The position numbers and the translations under genes are program-made. From Brassica napus (Eukaryota; Streptophyta; Magnoliopsida; Brassicales; Brassicaceae), in NCBI RefSeq assembly GCF_020379485.1, contig NW_026014730.1:1-64000 (forward strand): a DNA stretch of 64,000 nucleotides, written 5' to 3'. The first letter of the stretch is position 1, and each line of letters opens with the position of its first letter. Under the pieces are notes generated by a model. The model saw only the letters and a list, made by a program, of their open reading frames with translations, searched no databases and had not been told where the DNA came from. Positions 1-10,661 of the stretch are shown here, one piece after another.

Positions 1-412
1 AACTATGAATTTCTAACACAATAACCAAATTAGTATATATTCTTCAAAATTGTTCGATTATATGAAATTTTAATTTATTTACTTCATATTATCATATATT
101 GATGATTAGTTAAAAATATCACAATAATTATTTTTATACATTTTCAAATTAAATTATTAGATCAAATTAGAGTATAGACTACAAAACAAGTCTATAAAGT
201 AGACTTCGTATGAAGTTTATTATGTAGACTTCTTTTATTACGTGTAGACTTCCAAAGGATAGAAACGTAAAATACATTTCTGTTTTTTGTTTGGTCATAA
301 GGTTTAATAGTAGTTTCACTACTCCTTTAGGTTGGTTTTGCATTTGACTGAAAGTAGGGTACACTTTTACATTTGACTTGAATATTTGGGTTGGTTTTAG
401 CAAATCTCCCAT
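1..412 (-). repeat. Dispersed repeat, AGACTTC-rich, minus orientation
   Basis: There is no gene here. Positions 179-250 repeat the words AGACTTC and AAGTCTA. The right end (about 290-412), read on the minus strand, resembles the block starting at about 8704: both contain a 'not-yet-known' style run of AACCTAAA, CAAATGCAAAAC and ACCAAACAAAAAA. The two copies are therefore inverted relatives of one Brassica-type dispersed repeat. The class is not clear, and no target duplication was found because the left end lies outside the window. Confidence 0.4.
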
Positions 413-623
413 TATAATGGGACAGTTTAGTTTCTACTAAAGGTGTTCACGTCAGCACCTAGGAGTGAAGTGAGTCCCGCAGGAAATTTAAGTCGTGAAT
501 CCATCGTAATGTTTAACAAATGCTTAAAGGATTCATTGTTGATGTAATGTGGGCTTCAAAGGATATGTATAGCCCAGTCCGCTTTTTACTTGGACCAAAT
601 CGTGAAGAAAAAAATATCTCTTA

Positions 624-1292
624 GACCACCCACAATGGGAGTGCTGAAAGTGGGTTTCAACTGTTGAATACCATGCAATGATGGTGTTGGAATATTATGT
701 TTATCTATGTAGATTTAATATTCGTTGGAAAATTTGAACATGTTGATAAATTTTATGTGGGCCAGTTTTGTCATTTGGCATAAATTGATTAGATAAAATG
801 TTGTGTAGATTTATTTTGTTTTTATTTTCAATAACTAAAACTCATTTATCATAAATATTTTTATTTTTGAATAATAAAAATTATGTCAAAATTCATAACT
901 TTTTACAATCTATAAATAAATACTACTCTCATTTCATTTGGACACAGAAAAAACGTTATTTGTTCCTATAATTAACTATTTTATTGTTTTAAACTATTTT
1001 TGTTAAATAAATCCTAATAATAACCTTTTTAAAATTCAAAATTCTTCTTAAAAGTTACATTATTTTAGTTTTTAAGTTAATTAGAATCAAAAATATTATT
1101 TATATATAGTTATTATATTATAAAGATAAAAGTATGAATTAAAAATGGTGGGGTATAGTGTTGAAATTTTGTTAAAAATGAAGAGGATGTTTAATAAATT
1201 AGGTGGATGAAAGATAAGATGATGTTGAATGTTAAAAAGAGAAAAATAGAGTGTTGAAAATGATATGGATGTTGAAACCATTGTACATGGTC
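624..1292. mobile_element. Harbinger/Tourist-type MITE with TTA duplication
   Basis: The left end begins GACCACCCACAATGGGAG. The right end, reverse complemented, begins GACCATGTACAATGGTTTC. Both are flanked by TTA (621-623 and 1293-1295). TTA/TAA target duplications and these G-A-[CG]-CA termini are typical of PIF/Harbinger MITEs. The 669 bp interior is AT-rich and non-coding; the open frame at 1096-1302 is part of the element and not a gene. Confidence 0.8.
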
Positions 1293-2129
1293 TTAGTCGC
1301 ATTATCTTCCTCTCCAGTTTAGATTTAGGGTTCCTCCATCAAGCACTACATACGTTACTCTTTCTACTTCTCAAATTATATCCATAAACTGTTTATTTTC
1401 CTCATTTATATATCTACGACGCCCTCCCACTTGGTTGGATTTCTCAGTTCACCGTATCTCACATCCTCAGCTTCTGGGATTCGCTTAACGTGAAGAAAAA
1501 CGGTTAATTTATGAGAATCACCGTTCTTCTTCCTTGATGAAAAGATATCATACTCTTTACTCTCTCACGAATCACATAGTCCAAACATGTGTCATGAAAG
1601 CCTCAAAATCATGTCTGATTTTACTGTTCTGTCTTCATACCAATTAGACTAGGAAACACTCTTGCTTCGGCCACTATTCGGCCACTATTTCTGCCATCAA
1701 AGAGTTCATAAGCAGGTGGCAATACAGACTGTCTTGGCTTAAACTCATCTCCAAAGGTATGTTAATATTTGTCTAACATTTGTGGTTCTTGCAGTTTGGA
1801 CAATGCAGCAACAGAGGTTTACCTTGTGTAGATACCATAGAAGGGATCAAAAGAAATAACTTGTGTTAATTGGAAAACTAAACATGTACATCTCCGGCTC
1901 TAACGACCAGATAACACTACTCAGTCTTTGAACACATATTTGCGGCTTATGTGGATAAAAAATAGAAACAGTAAATGGTTACTTTGTTGTCTCTGTTAAG
2001 ACACATGTAGCTGGTTTTATTTGGGTCCTCCAAGATAATGGATGGTCATCTGTCGCTTGCACCGGATGCAGCAGGAAGTTGGACAGATCTGACACTTTCC
2101 GTTGGTGCAACAGATTTTCTTCTCCCAAC
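1293..2129. other. Intergenic, no gene recognised
   Basis: About 840 bp with mixed composition and short open frames only. No splice-supported protein was recognised. It is slightly richer in GC than its surroundings and may be an old transposon or gene remnant. Confidence 0.4.
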
Positions 2130-2825
2130 GTTACGGGTATGATGTTAATATGGGCTACCCGGGTCCGTTTAGGCCTTGTCCGATTAGACACTGCCCGTTT
2201 AGGTCTGTTTAATGTCAAGTCCATTTAGACCCGTTATCTGTTTAAACCCGTTTAATGTTAAGCCCATTTATGTTGATAGTATCCGTTTAGCCCGTTTAGA
2301 CCCGTTAATTTTTTTTTTGTGAATTCTATTTTTGTCAATAATCTTTTGTCATATCTTTGTATAATTTTAATAGTTTTTATTTGATTTTAAAACTTATAAT
2401 AAATAGAAATTCCAATTAAACCAAAATTTGGAAAAAATACTTTACTTTTATTAAATATTAATCAATTCATCATATCATAAAAAACATCAACAAATTTTAG
2501 TAGGTTTTAAACACAATTATAACCTAAACTTTTTCCTAGAAAAAAAACACACAAACTATATATATTTGTTTTGTAACACAAACTTCATATAATATTACTA
2601 TTTTGTTTCAAAACAAAAATTATAAAAAGTAATTTTTGAAATATAATTTTTAAATATAATTTTTTTAAAAAAAAAACTCATAAACGGCTTAAACAGATAC
2701 CCGTTTATTTAGCGGGTATACCCGTTAACGAGACGGGCCTAAACGGGTATAAATTATATCATAATAAACGGGTTACGGGTCCGTCCGTTTATACTAAAGC
2801 CAGTTAGGCCCGCGGGGTTATCAGG
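2130..2825. repeat. Repeat with CCGTTTAG/CCCG-rich ends
   Basis: Both ends (about 2150-2310 and 2690-2820) are packed with variants of CCCGTTTAGACCCG and AACGGGT, in opposite orientations around an AT-rich core. This looks like a non-autonomous terminal-inverted-repeat element. Exact ends and target duplication could not be fixed by eye. Confidence 0.5.
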
Positions 2826-3084
2826 TACGAAGTGCATAATCCTGACCCATATCTAAAGGCACATCGTTCTCTACCTATACGCTCACCTAAAAGCTTTCTC
2901 TTATTCCAGGTTCTGTGTTGAACTAGAAGTTGCTGACTAAGATATGACTAAGATAACCAAGAAAGATAGCTACTCTGGCTCTTGAGCAGGTATGCTTGTC
3001 GCTCCTCAACTCCATTTGTTCTACGTTTAAAATTCTCAATGCATGCATACCTCAAACGTACTACAGATGAATGGCAGTGGAGGG

Positions 3085-3215
3085 CATGACCTACCCATCT
3101 GCCTTGAAAGAGCTAGCTGGAAAGGACTACGTTTTTCAAATTCGTTTCACTCCATACAATATATCACCCTCAACCACCGTACCTTTACCGTTTCTGCAGT
3201 TAGTGATGATAGCTT
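3085..3215 (+). pseudogene. Replication protein A-like fragment (Helitron-associated), frameshifted
   Basis: One frame reads YPSALKELAGKDYVFQIRF and, after a frame change near 3165, the next reads ITLNHRTFTVSAVSDD. Together these resemble the C-terminal OB-fold of plant RPA1-like proteins (the pattern LxELxGKxYxFQIRxTxxN followed by HRTFTVS). Such RPA-like genes are common passengers of plant Helitrons, and a Helitron-type 3' terminus lies downstream at 5227. The frameshift and lack of longer homology make it a remnant. The RPA call is from memory of the family. Confidence 0.5.
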
Positions 3216-3240
3216 CTTTCTCACTTAGGCAAGTATGATT

Positions 3241-5179
3241 CAGATTAGCAGCAACAATCAGTCTCCAGTCATGTACGTGGAATGTGGGCAAGCGCCAGAT
3301 GCGGTTGAACCGGCTAAGATTGCAAATGAAGCTGATTAAGCAAAACCTCTCGGCTCTGAAGGCAAAGAAAAAAAGGCAAACTCCCCCGTTAGTGATAGTT
3401 TCAAGACCATCAAACCGTTAACCCAACCTTCATTTCTTGTCTTTTTATAAATGTTAAATTCCTTTTTTTTTTCCTATTTGAATTTGGGTTGTTTTTCTAT
3501 TGTCTACAAACCCCCTCTCCTAAGGAGAAGAATAACCTTAATTTAAACTAAATGCATCAGTACATGTAAACATGGCCTTCACGTAAACACGACATAAATG
3601 TCGGCTCTGTAAACATAGTAAACGACAACATCGTCAACAATACCTAACGTCCCCATCACGCAACAAAAGAGGTAAGAAATGCTACACATATCAAACTAAA
3701 ATCTTATTCAATTATGTGTTATTCCTAGGAAAAAAAAGAATCCCACACATTGCAGGTCAATTAAGAAGACGCAACGGAGCAACGACTAGCGGTCACCGAA
3801 CACTGTTCAATCACTTTCTCCTCATAAGTGGGCTACTGGGCCCACTTTCATTCCTCCCATTTCAAACTTTACCAATGCAAAACTTTTAAACTCATATTTT
3901 TAAGCCTCATTAAGGCCCAGCAAAACCAATAACTAACCTTATAACAACTTCTAAACTTACGTTATCGGAAAACCAAAAAATATATTCCAGCGTACGGGAC
4001 TACAAATTAGTAATTTACCGATACTATACGTAGTATTTATTACAACTGATATTTATAAAGAATAATAATAACATAAATTAAAATTATAATAACAAAATAT
4101 AAGAATAAAGAAGAATTACATAACTGAGATAATTAATCTCTTTCCTTAAATTTTTAAATATCCCGTAGTGTACAGTTTCATAGCGCTCAGATTTCCATGA
4201 TACAACTGCAGTATTGTTTCGGTTTACCATTACCGAAAAACAAAATCTATCGAACCTAATTTTGTGTTGTACTCTCGAACACAAAAATAAAATAAAAATA
4301 AAGCATCACTATTCAACATGGAAGAATTGTTTTCTTATTTGTAAGAATTATATATAGAATGAGAAGAGCAATGACTATTATATAGTCCACTAACCAAACC
4401 TTAAGTTTTTCATAAACCAAACCGTAAACGTTGGCAATAAAATGGAGATTCTCATCATAATTATATGGATGTGCATTTAGATGTAGGTTACAAATTCAGA
4501 ATCAATTTTGCTTTCATACCTTCACTGCTTCACGTTGACCCATTTAATTAGCAAATTTTTTTTTCTTTATTTTATTCAAACTTTATTTACCACAAAGTTT
4601 AAAAATAAAGACAGATAAATTAAGTAAAGACTAGACTAACAAGTCTAACTTCTTTATTAATTTTTTGACCCGTTTACCAAAATTCAAAACCTGAAATTTA
4701 GGTTCGGTCCAAATATCTTTCTTTCTCAGTATAAACAAAGTTTTAAGCTTTGCTTTATTTTTTCCATTTTATACACAATAGGACTCTCACCTCATATTTC
4801 TAATATGGATATTTTACGAATACTTTCACATTAGACTTTCATTTCTCATTCAAAACCAACTCCGATTTTGACATACAAATACACTACTCATAGTATCAAA
4901 CATTTGGTTATTCCGATGAACGTCTTCATCCGAAAATTTATACCGAAAGATAATCTAAAACCATTTCGTCAAAAAAACAAGTTCCAACACTATATACCCC
5001 CTCAAACACGCACTAGGTCAACAGTCCCCACACAAAACGTACACAAGGCTAACACAGTAAACCTCTCAGCAAATCCCACCACCCCACGCCTCTTAAAATT
5101 TAAAATTCTGCAAAGCAGCAGCACAATTATAAAAACATCTAAACAAACATCAGTTTCTCCTACAGCAATATCGATTAAA
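3241..5179. other. AT-rich, probable Helitron body, no gene
   Basis: No recognisable protein. The C-rich, low-complexity open frame at 4868-5227 lies directly on a Helitron 3' end, so it is probably transposon sequence and not a gene. The 5' end of the Helitron that would contain the RPA-like fragment was not located. Confidence 0.4.
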
Positions 5180-5227
5180 AAACTATCATGGACCCAACCC
5201 CTCGCTTCCGCGGACCTCTGCCCCTAG
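5180..5227 (+). mobile_element. Helitron-type 3' terminus
   Basis: A short GC-rich stretch (CGCTTCCGCGGACC) is followed by CCCCTAG and a host T at 5228. This matches Helitron 3' ends: GC hairpin, then CTRR, with insertion before T. It closely resembles the better-bounded terminus at 18497, including the CCGCGGAC core. The hairpin is decayed. Confidence 0.55.
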
Positions 5228-5880
5228 TACTAATAATAAACTAGTTTAGAGATGTGCTCTAAGAATTAGAACATGGGTCGGGTAGAATTAGAGATGGGCT
5301 TTAAACATATATATGGCTTAGTTCGGCAGGAAAAGAGAGAAGAATTGATTTTAGTAATTGTGTTGTTTAACGCGACCGTGCGATATATGGGCTGTATTGA
5401 ATTAAACCGAGCAGACGTAACAGACAATCGGGATTTTTGCTCAGAAAGCTCTTTGTTAAGAAGTCGTCATCATCATCATCATCATGTTTTGTTGACCAGG
5501 GATTAATATTAGATCATGGTGATAAGCATCCAATCTATCTAAGGGCTGTTCGTTTCACCGTCTGTCATCTTCATTTAGATAATCCATTTATATGATCTAT
5601 TCAGATGACCAATTCACATTTGTGGGACTGTTTATTTGTTCATGCAGATGGTTCATCTCGATGAATCATCTAAATGAATTTTATGTTTGTTTCTTTATTT
5701 TTATTTCCATCTAAATGAGTTTAGTAAACAAACTATCAAAATACTTTTATCTTGATTTAATCACACGTTAAAATTTACTCAATAATAACTTCTAATAAAC
5801 AAAAAAACTGATAAACATGCATTTGAAAAAAAAAACTTTAGAGTTTCAAACTAAAAGAGTATTAATAATAAATCGACTGT
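5228..5880. other. Intergenic, no gene recognised
   Basis: Contains repeated CATCTAAATGA/TCATTTAGAT words at about 5560-5720 that can fold back on each other, beginning with GGGCTGTTCGTTT. This suggests a MITE, but no second terminus or target duplication could be assigned. There is a short CAT run at 5467-5486. Confidence 0.35.
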
Positions 5881-5884
5881 AACT

Positions 5885-6315
5885 TCGGTTTTGGCGGAAA
5901 ATGAAATTTTTTGATTTTGACGGGAAAACAAGATTTTGGCGGAAAAATAGTTTTTTTTGGTTTTGGCGAGAAAATGCATTTTTGCAGTTTATGGGGGTGG
6001 GGGGGCGAGATTTTTCGGTTTAAGCGGAAAAACACGTTTTTCGGTTTTGGCGGGAAAACACGTTTTATCGGTTTTGGCGGGAAAACAAGATTTTTGGTTT
6101 TGGCAGGAAAATGATAATTTTTGGTTTTGTCGAGAAAACACCTTTTACGATTTTGGCAGGAAAACGCGTTTTTGCGTTTTTGGCGTGAAAAAATATTTTT
6201 GACGTGAAAACGCGTTTTGTAGTTTTGGCATGAAAATGTGTTTTTCGAGTTTTACGGAAAATGTTTTTTGATGGAAAAATATGTTTTTGTGGTTTTCACG
6301 GGAAAATGAAAGAGA
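5885..6315 (+). repeat. Tandem repeat, unit about 27 bp
   Basis: About 16 degenerate units of 26-27 bp built on GTTTTGGCGGGAAAACACG. The best-preserved units lie between about 6030 and 6170. Because 27 is divisible by three, two overlapping frames stay open and spell a nine-residue repeat such as FGFGGKTRF. There is no sign of a start context, splice sites or other protein features, so these frames are by-products of the repeat. Confidence 0.85.
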
Positions 6316-6523
6316 AAAACACATGTTCATGATATTAATGCATGTTAATTCCATACCACATGTAAATTAGGGTCGAAGATCCAAACTTTTCCTAATTAAA
6401 TAAATAAAATAAATATGAAGAGTAAAATATATGTTTTCGTACGAGTTGGATCTTGAATCCTCAGTAAGGGAAGTGGACTAGTGGAGTGACGGTATTGACT
6501 TATTTGTACTCTTAACGCACAAA

Positions 6524-7203
6524 CTAGATTTTGATCCGCGTTTTGAAAGCGCGTTTTTCTTTGGATTATATACAAAATTTGTGAATTAATATTTTGAAAA
6601 TGTTGTAAATTATTATGTTACAAATTATATGATGTCAAAAAAATAATTTATTTAAATTATATAATTCATGAATTAATTTATTTAAGATTTTGTATGTATT
6701 CTTTTTTGTTCAAATATATGTACACTCTTATATAACTCTCTCTTAGGTATGAACATTTTACCAAACCTGTAAGTTGTTAAAATGCTTTGATGAAAACACT
6801 AATTTGTTATATTTTTGTGATGAAAACACTGACTCATTTAAATAATAGATATCTATATGGTTCATTAAAGTTTTGTTATATGAGGTATAATGTTGGTTTA
6901 TAATAATGTCATACCATCATTCGATACAAACATATTATATAAACATTACTAATAGAACAATGGTTCATACAAAACCTACGCACATATTTAAAAGGCTATA
7001 GGTCGACAGTTTAGATTATAATATTTAAAGTCAATAAACAGTAATATGTTTTATTTAAATGTAGGAGATTTTTATTTGGTTGCTATAAAATAGGTTGGTT
7101 ATAAGATTTAGTTATATATAATAGGTTGGACTAAAAAATGAAAGAGTCCAAACAACCTTTATAAGTAGATTTATTAAGACTGCTTCCCCTTTAATAGAAT
7201 AGA
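6524..7203 (-). mobile_element. Small non-autonomous Helitron
   Basis: Read on the minus strand, the element starts TCTATTCTATTAAAGGGG at 7203 after a host A (7204). It ends in CTAG (6527-6524) before a host T (6523). A decayed CGCG...CGCG hairpin (about 6537-6556) precedes the 3' end. The ACTAGATTTTGATCCGCG end matches the minus-strand Helitron end at 44279, so both belong to one family. The 680 bp interior is non-coding. Confidence 0.7.
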
Positions 7204-7213
7204 TATGCGATAA

Positions 7214-7577
7214 TCTATACTAATAAAAGAGATCTTCTAAGGTTCTATATAGCGTTCACATCAGCAAAAAAAAAAATTTCCTGATAGATGATATGTGACA
7301 TTATTACCAAAAAAGTAAAAAAAAATTAAAAGTAAATACATATATATAAAATAATAATAAGTAAACATACAATTTAAGAAATAAAAAATACTACATTAAA
7401 CATCTATCTGAAAGAATATATAATAAAATAAATAATAAGTAAATACAATATAAGAAACTTACATTAAACATATATCGTACTATTACAATCTATACTTATA
7501 AAAGGGACCTTTTGAGGCTCCATAGAGCATCCACATCAGTGAAAAAAACTTTTTCCGAAAGATGACACGTGGCATTA
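7214..7577 (+). mobile_element. Two stacked Helitron 5' ends of one family
   Basis: TCTATACTAATAAAAGAG at 7214 and TCTATACTTATAAAAGGG at 7489 each follow a host A. They continue with homologous sequence for about 100 bp: a TCTATATAGCGTTC-like word, CACATCAG, then GACA(C/T)GTGGCATTA. Both are 5' ends of related Helitrons, one inserted in or beside the other. Their likely partner 3' end is at 16615, because AT-rich repeats sharing AATAAGTAAATATACAATAT occur at 7330-8700 and again at 15110-16200. That pairing is inference. Confidence 0.5.
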
Positions 7578-8205
7578 GGGGTGGGCGTTTGGGTACCCGT
7601 TCGGGTTCGGGTCGGGTATTTTTGATTTCTGGGTATTTCGGTATAGAGGTGTAAAAGCCGTTCGGGTATTTCTGTACTTCAGGTCGGGTTTGGGTATTTT
7701 TAGTTCGGTTTCGGTTATTTCGGATCAGGTTCGTATATTTTGATTTTGAAGAAAAAAAAATGAAAATTTTCATTTCTCAAATTTCTTGTATTTAAATATA
7801 TAACTTTTACTTAACTATTTTTTTTATTTTTAATAGATTGAATGGTTAATAGATTTGTACATAACATTTTCAAACTAAAAAGACATTAATTTGGTTATTG
7901 TTTTTAAATTTGGATGTAACTTTTTGCTAATTGTTGAAATAAAAAGTTTGACATACATTTTAAGTGAATAGCAAATCATCTTCTACGTAATTGTATGTAT
8001 ATCATATGAATTTAAAGTATGTGTAGTATCAATATAAATATTTTATATAAAATGAAAGATGTAAACTAGAAATATAAGGTTAATTATACATATGTTCGGT
8101 TATCTTCGGATATCCATTCAGGTTCGGATATTACCAATTTTGGGTTCGGATATTTCGGATCGGGTTCGGGTGACACTTCGGATTTCGGGTAAAGTGTCCA
8201 CCCCG
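7578..8205. mobile_element. Non-autonomous element with GGGGTGG termini and 11 bp duplication
   Basis: Starts GGGGTGGGCGTTTGGGTACC and ends, reverse complemented, CGGGGTGGACACTTTACC. It is flanked by the 11 bp direct repeat ACGTGGCATTA (7567-7577 and 8206-8216). The ends are full of TTCGGGTATTTCGG-type words around an AT-rich core. The related, uninterrupted Helitron copy at 7281-7310 shows the empty site. A duplication of 9-11 bp suits a Mutator-like element, although similar GGGCGTTCGGGT words lie near hAT sequence at 63003, so the superfamily is open. Confidence 0.7.
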
Positions 8206-8703
8206 ACGTGGCATTAATACCAAAAAATCAAAAAATAATTTAATATAAATATATATAAGGAAATATACAATATGAGAAATAGAAATATTACATTAAAAAT
8301 CTATCGTAATATTACAATTTTGATATAAAATCAAAACAATTAGAATAAATTATTATACTACATAAGAAAAAATAAATAATAAGTAAATATACAGTATAAG
8401 AAATAGAAATATTATATTAAACACTTATCGTATATTAGAATAAATAAATATACAATATAAGAAAAACTAAATATTAAGTAAATATATAATATAAGAAATA
8501 GAAATATTAAACTAAACATCTAGTGTAATATTATTATTTGACATAAAAGCAAAAGATTAGAATAAATAAATATACAACATAAGAAAAAATAATCAATAAG
8601 TAATTATACAATATCAGAAAAGGAAAAAATAAATTAGACATATATCTAAAAATGTATACTAAAATAAATAATAAGTAAATATAGAATATAAGAAATAAAA
8701 ATA
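8206..8703. repeat. AT-rich Helitron body with internal repeats
   Basis: Repeats of AATAAGTAAATATACAATAT and ACATTAAACATCTATC at roughly 100 bp spacing, continuing those at 7330-7480 and reappearing at 15110-15830. No coding sequence. Confidence 0.55.
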
Positions 8704-10661
8704 GGTGGATTTGCCAAATATGACTCAAAACTTGATTTTAAATACAAAATTATACCCAAACTTGAATCAAATGCAAAACTAACCTAAAAGCCTTGCGAAA
8801 TTACAGTCAGCCCCTTTTGACCAAACAAAAAATAGAACTCATTTTTACGAATATAGCCTCGGAAAGTCGTATGAGTCTTCTAGATACTATAAGTCTCCTG
8901 GTGTAGTTGATCTTAAAAATAATTTATAATTAAAAGAAAAAAAAATTTGACAAGTGAAAAATTAAGATCATGTAATTATAAACAGTTTTAAGTAATATAA
9001 ATTAAGATATAATAAAATTGAATAGTTTTCAACATAGATGAATGAAAATAGTTAATCATGATATTTTTTGGCTTAGGGTTTGACAATATATGTTGTAGTA
9101 TTGTATGTATTCTTAGGGTTAGATTTTGGAAAGCTTAAATGTTTTTTTGAAACATTAAAATTTTACCTATATGTTTTTATTTATGTGTATATTAAACACT
9201 TTTTAAGTTTAATTTGATTTTATGAAGTGTTTAGTTAGTTTATTTTGTTTAGGGGTTATGTTTAGGGTCTAGAGGACTAACATGTAAATAGGCTGGCGAT
9301 TAGAAGACTTCTCTGAAAGTCTTCTAACTCCCGCTAAAAATATTTTAGTATCCCGCTAAAAATATTGAAGTCTTCTGGGTGACTTACAAGTAAGTCGTCT
9401 AGTAAGTCTTCTAATTTACTTGAAAGTCTTTTGAATCGAAAATATTTAATCTAATTGAAATTTTTGTCTTCATATATAAAGAAAAATTTAAACATTTTAT
9501 CTTCTCCTCTCAAATGGCTGCAGCAAAAATGGAATGTTCCTCATTCTAAAACTCTTCAAACTCTCTATAATCTCTTTAAACTTATAAACACCAAACTTTA
9601 TTTCAATTTATTGTTTTTGTCTCATATCTTTCTAACTAGTTTATCTTGTTTTGCAGGTTTTTCATCACATGGTTCTCATCTTCCACTTATTTAAAGGTAG
9701 ATCTACTAATTTTAAATATGTATTTTTGTGTGGTCTATAAAGGTAGATCTATATAATCTTCCACTCATTTTCTCTGTTTTAAGCTATTTGAACGTTTTTG
9801 GATACGCATGTTTTTCAGATCTGGATTTGGATATGCAGGTTTTTTAGATCTGGAAGACTTTTGGGACGACGTTTGGGACAACTTACCTGTTAGTCGTCTA
9901 AAATATAATCCGCTAGAATACTTCCAAAACGACTTACCTGGAAGTCTTCTGACGGAGTCTTCTCACATGTCTTCCTTTCATAACAGATCTGAGTGTTTGA
10001 CAAGTTTTTATATCTGATTTTTTTTTTCATTTGGTAAGTTCATGTTGCACAAAGTTCCTACATTTTTCTCAAATTAAAACTCACCAAATCCATTCTAGTC
10101 TCTTTGGCTTGAAAACACCAAACTTTATATAAATTTTTCATTTTTGCTCATGTCTTTCTCACTAATCTATCTTTTTGTTGCAGATTTTTAATGAGATGGT
10201 TCTCATCTTCCACTTGGATATATACTTTATGTGTTCTATAAAAGTATATCTATATAATTTTTCACTCATTTTCTCTGTTTTAAGCCATTTGAACATTCTT
10301 TGATATGTATGTTTTTCAGATCTGTTGTAGACTTTGGAAGATTTATGGGAAATCTTCTAAAATATAATACGCTAGAAGACTTCCGAAAAGACTTTCCATA
10401 AGTCTTCCAAAGTGTTCTAAAATATAATTTTTCTAAAAAACTTCTTCTGACAGAGTCTTCTTCCATATCAAGTGGAGTCCAAGCTTGTCTTTACAGAGAA
10501 ATGATCTATAATAGTTATGTTTCTGGTCTGTTTTTTGATTTGCATGTGTACTCCTTTATTTGTGATTTTATTTGTGAATTTGAAGAGATATTAATAATTT
10601 TTTTGGTAAATATGTTCATATTCCACAATATTCCACTCATAGTAAACATCATTGATGCATA
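8704..10661 (+). repeat. AGTCTTCT-rich repeat with a ~0.5 kb internal tandem duplication
   Basis: This is the plus-oriented relative of the repeat at 1-412. It is rich in AAGTCTTCT, GACTTACCTG and similar words. A segment at about 9560-9840 recurs at about 10085-10330 (shared words: ACACCAAACTTTAT, ATGGTTCTCATCTTCCAC, CACTCATTTTCTCTGTTTTA, GTTTTTCAGATCTG). Each copy carries TTG(T/C)AG before the ATGGTTCTC word. The short open frames here do not extend between copies and are not convincing genes. Confidence 0.55.

Noticed and set aside
4868..5227. 119-residue plus-strand open frame
   Set aside because: Low-complexity composition, no known domain, and it runs exactly into a Helitron 3' terminus.
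5911..6354. Three open frames with repeated FGFGGKTRF-like residues
   Set aside because: Product of a 27 bp tandem repeat; all frames stay open because the unit length is a multiple of three.
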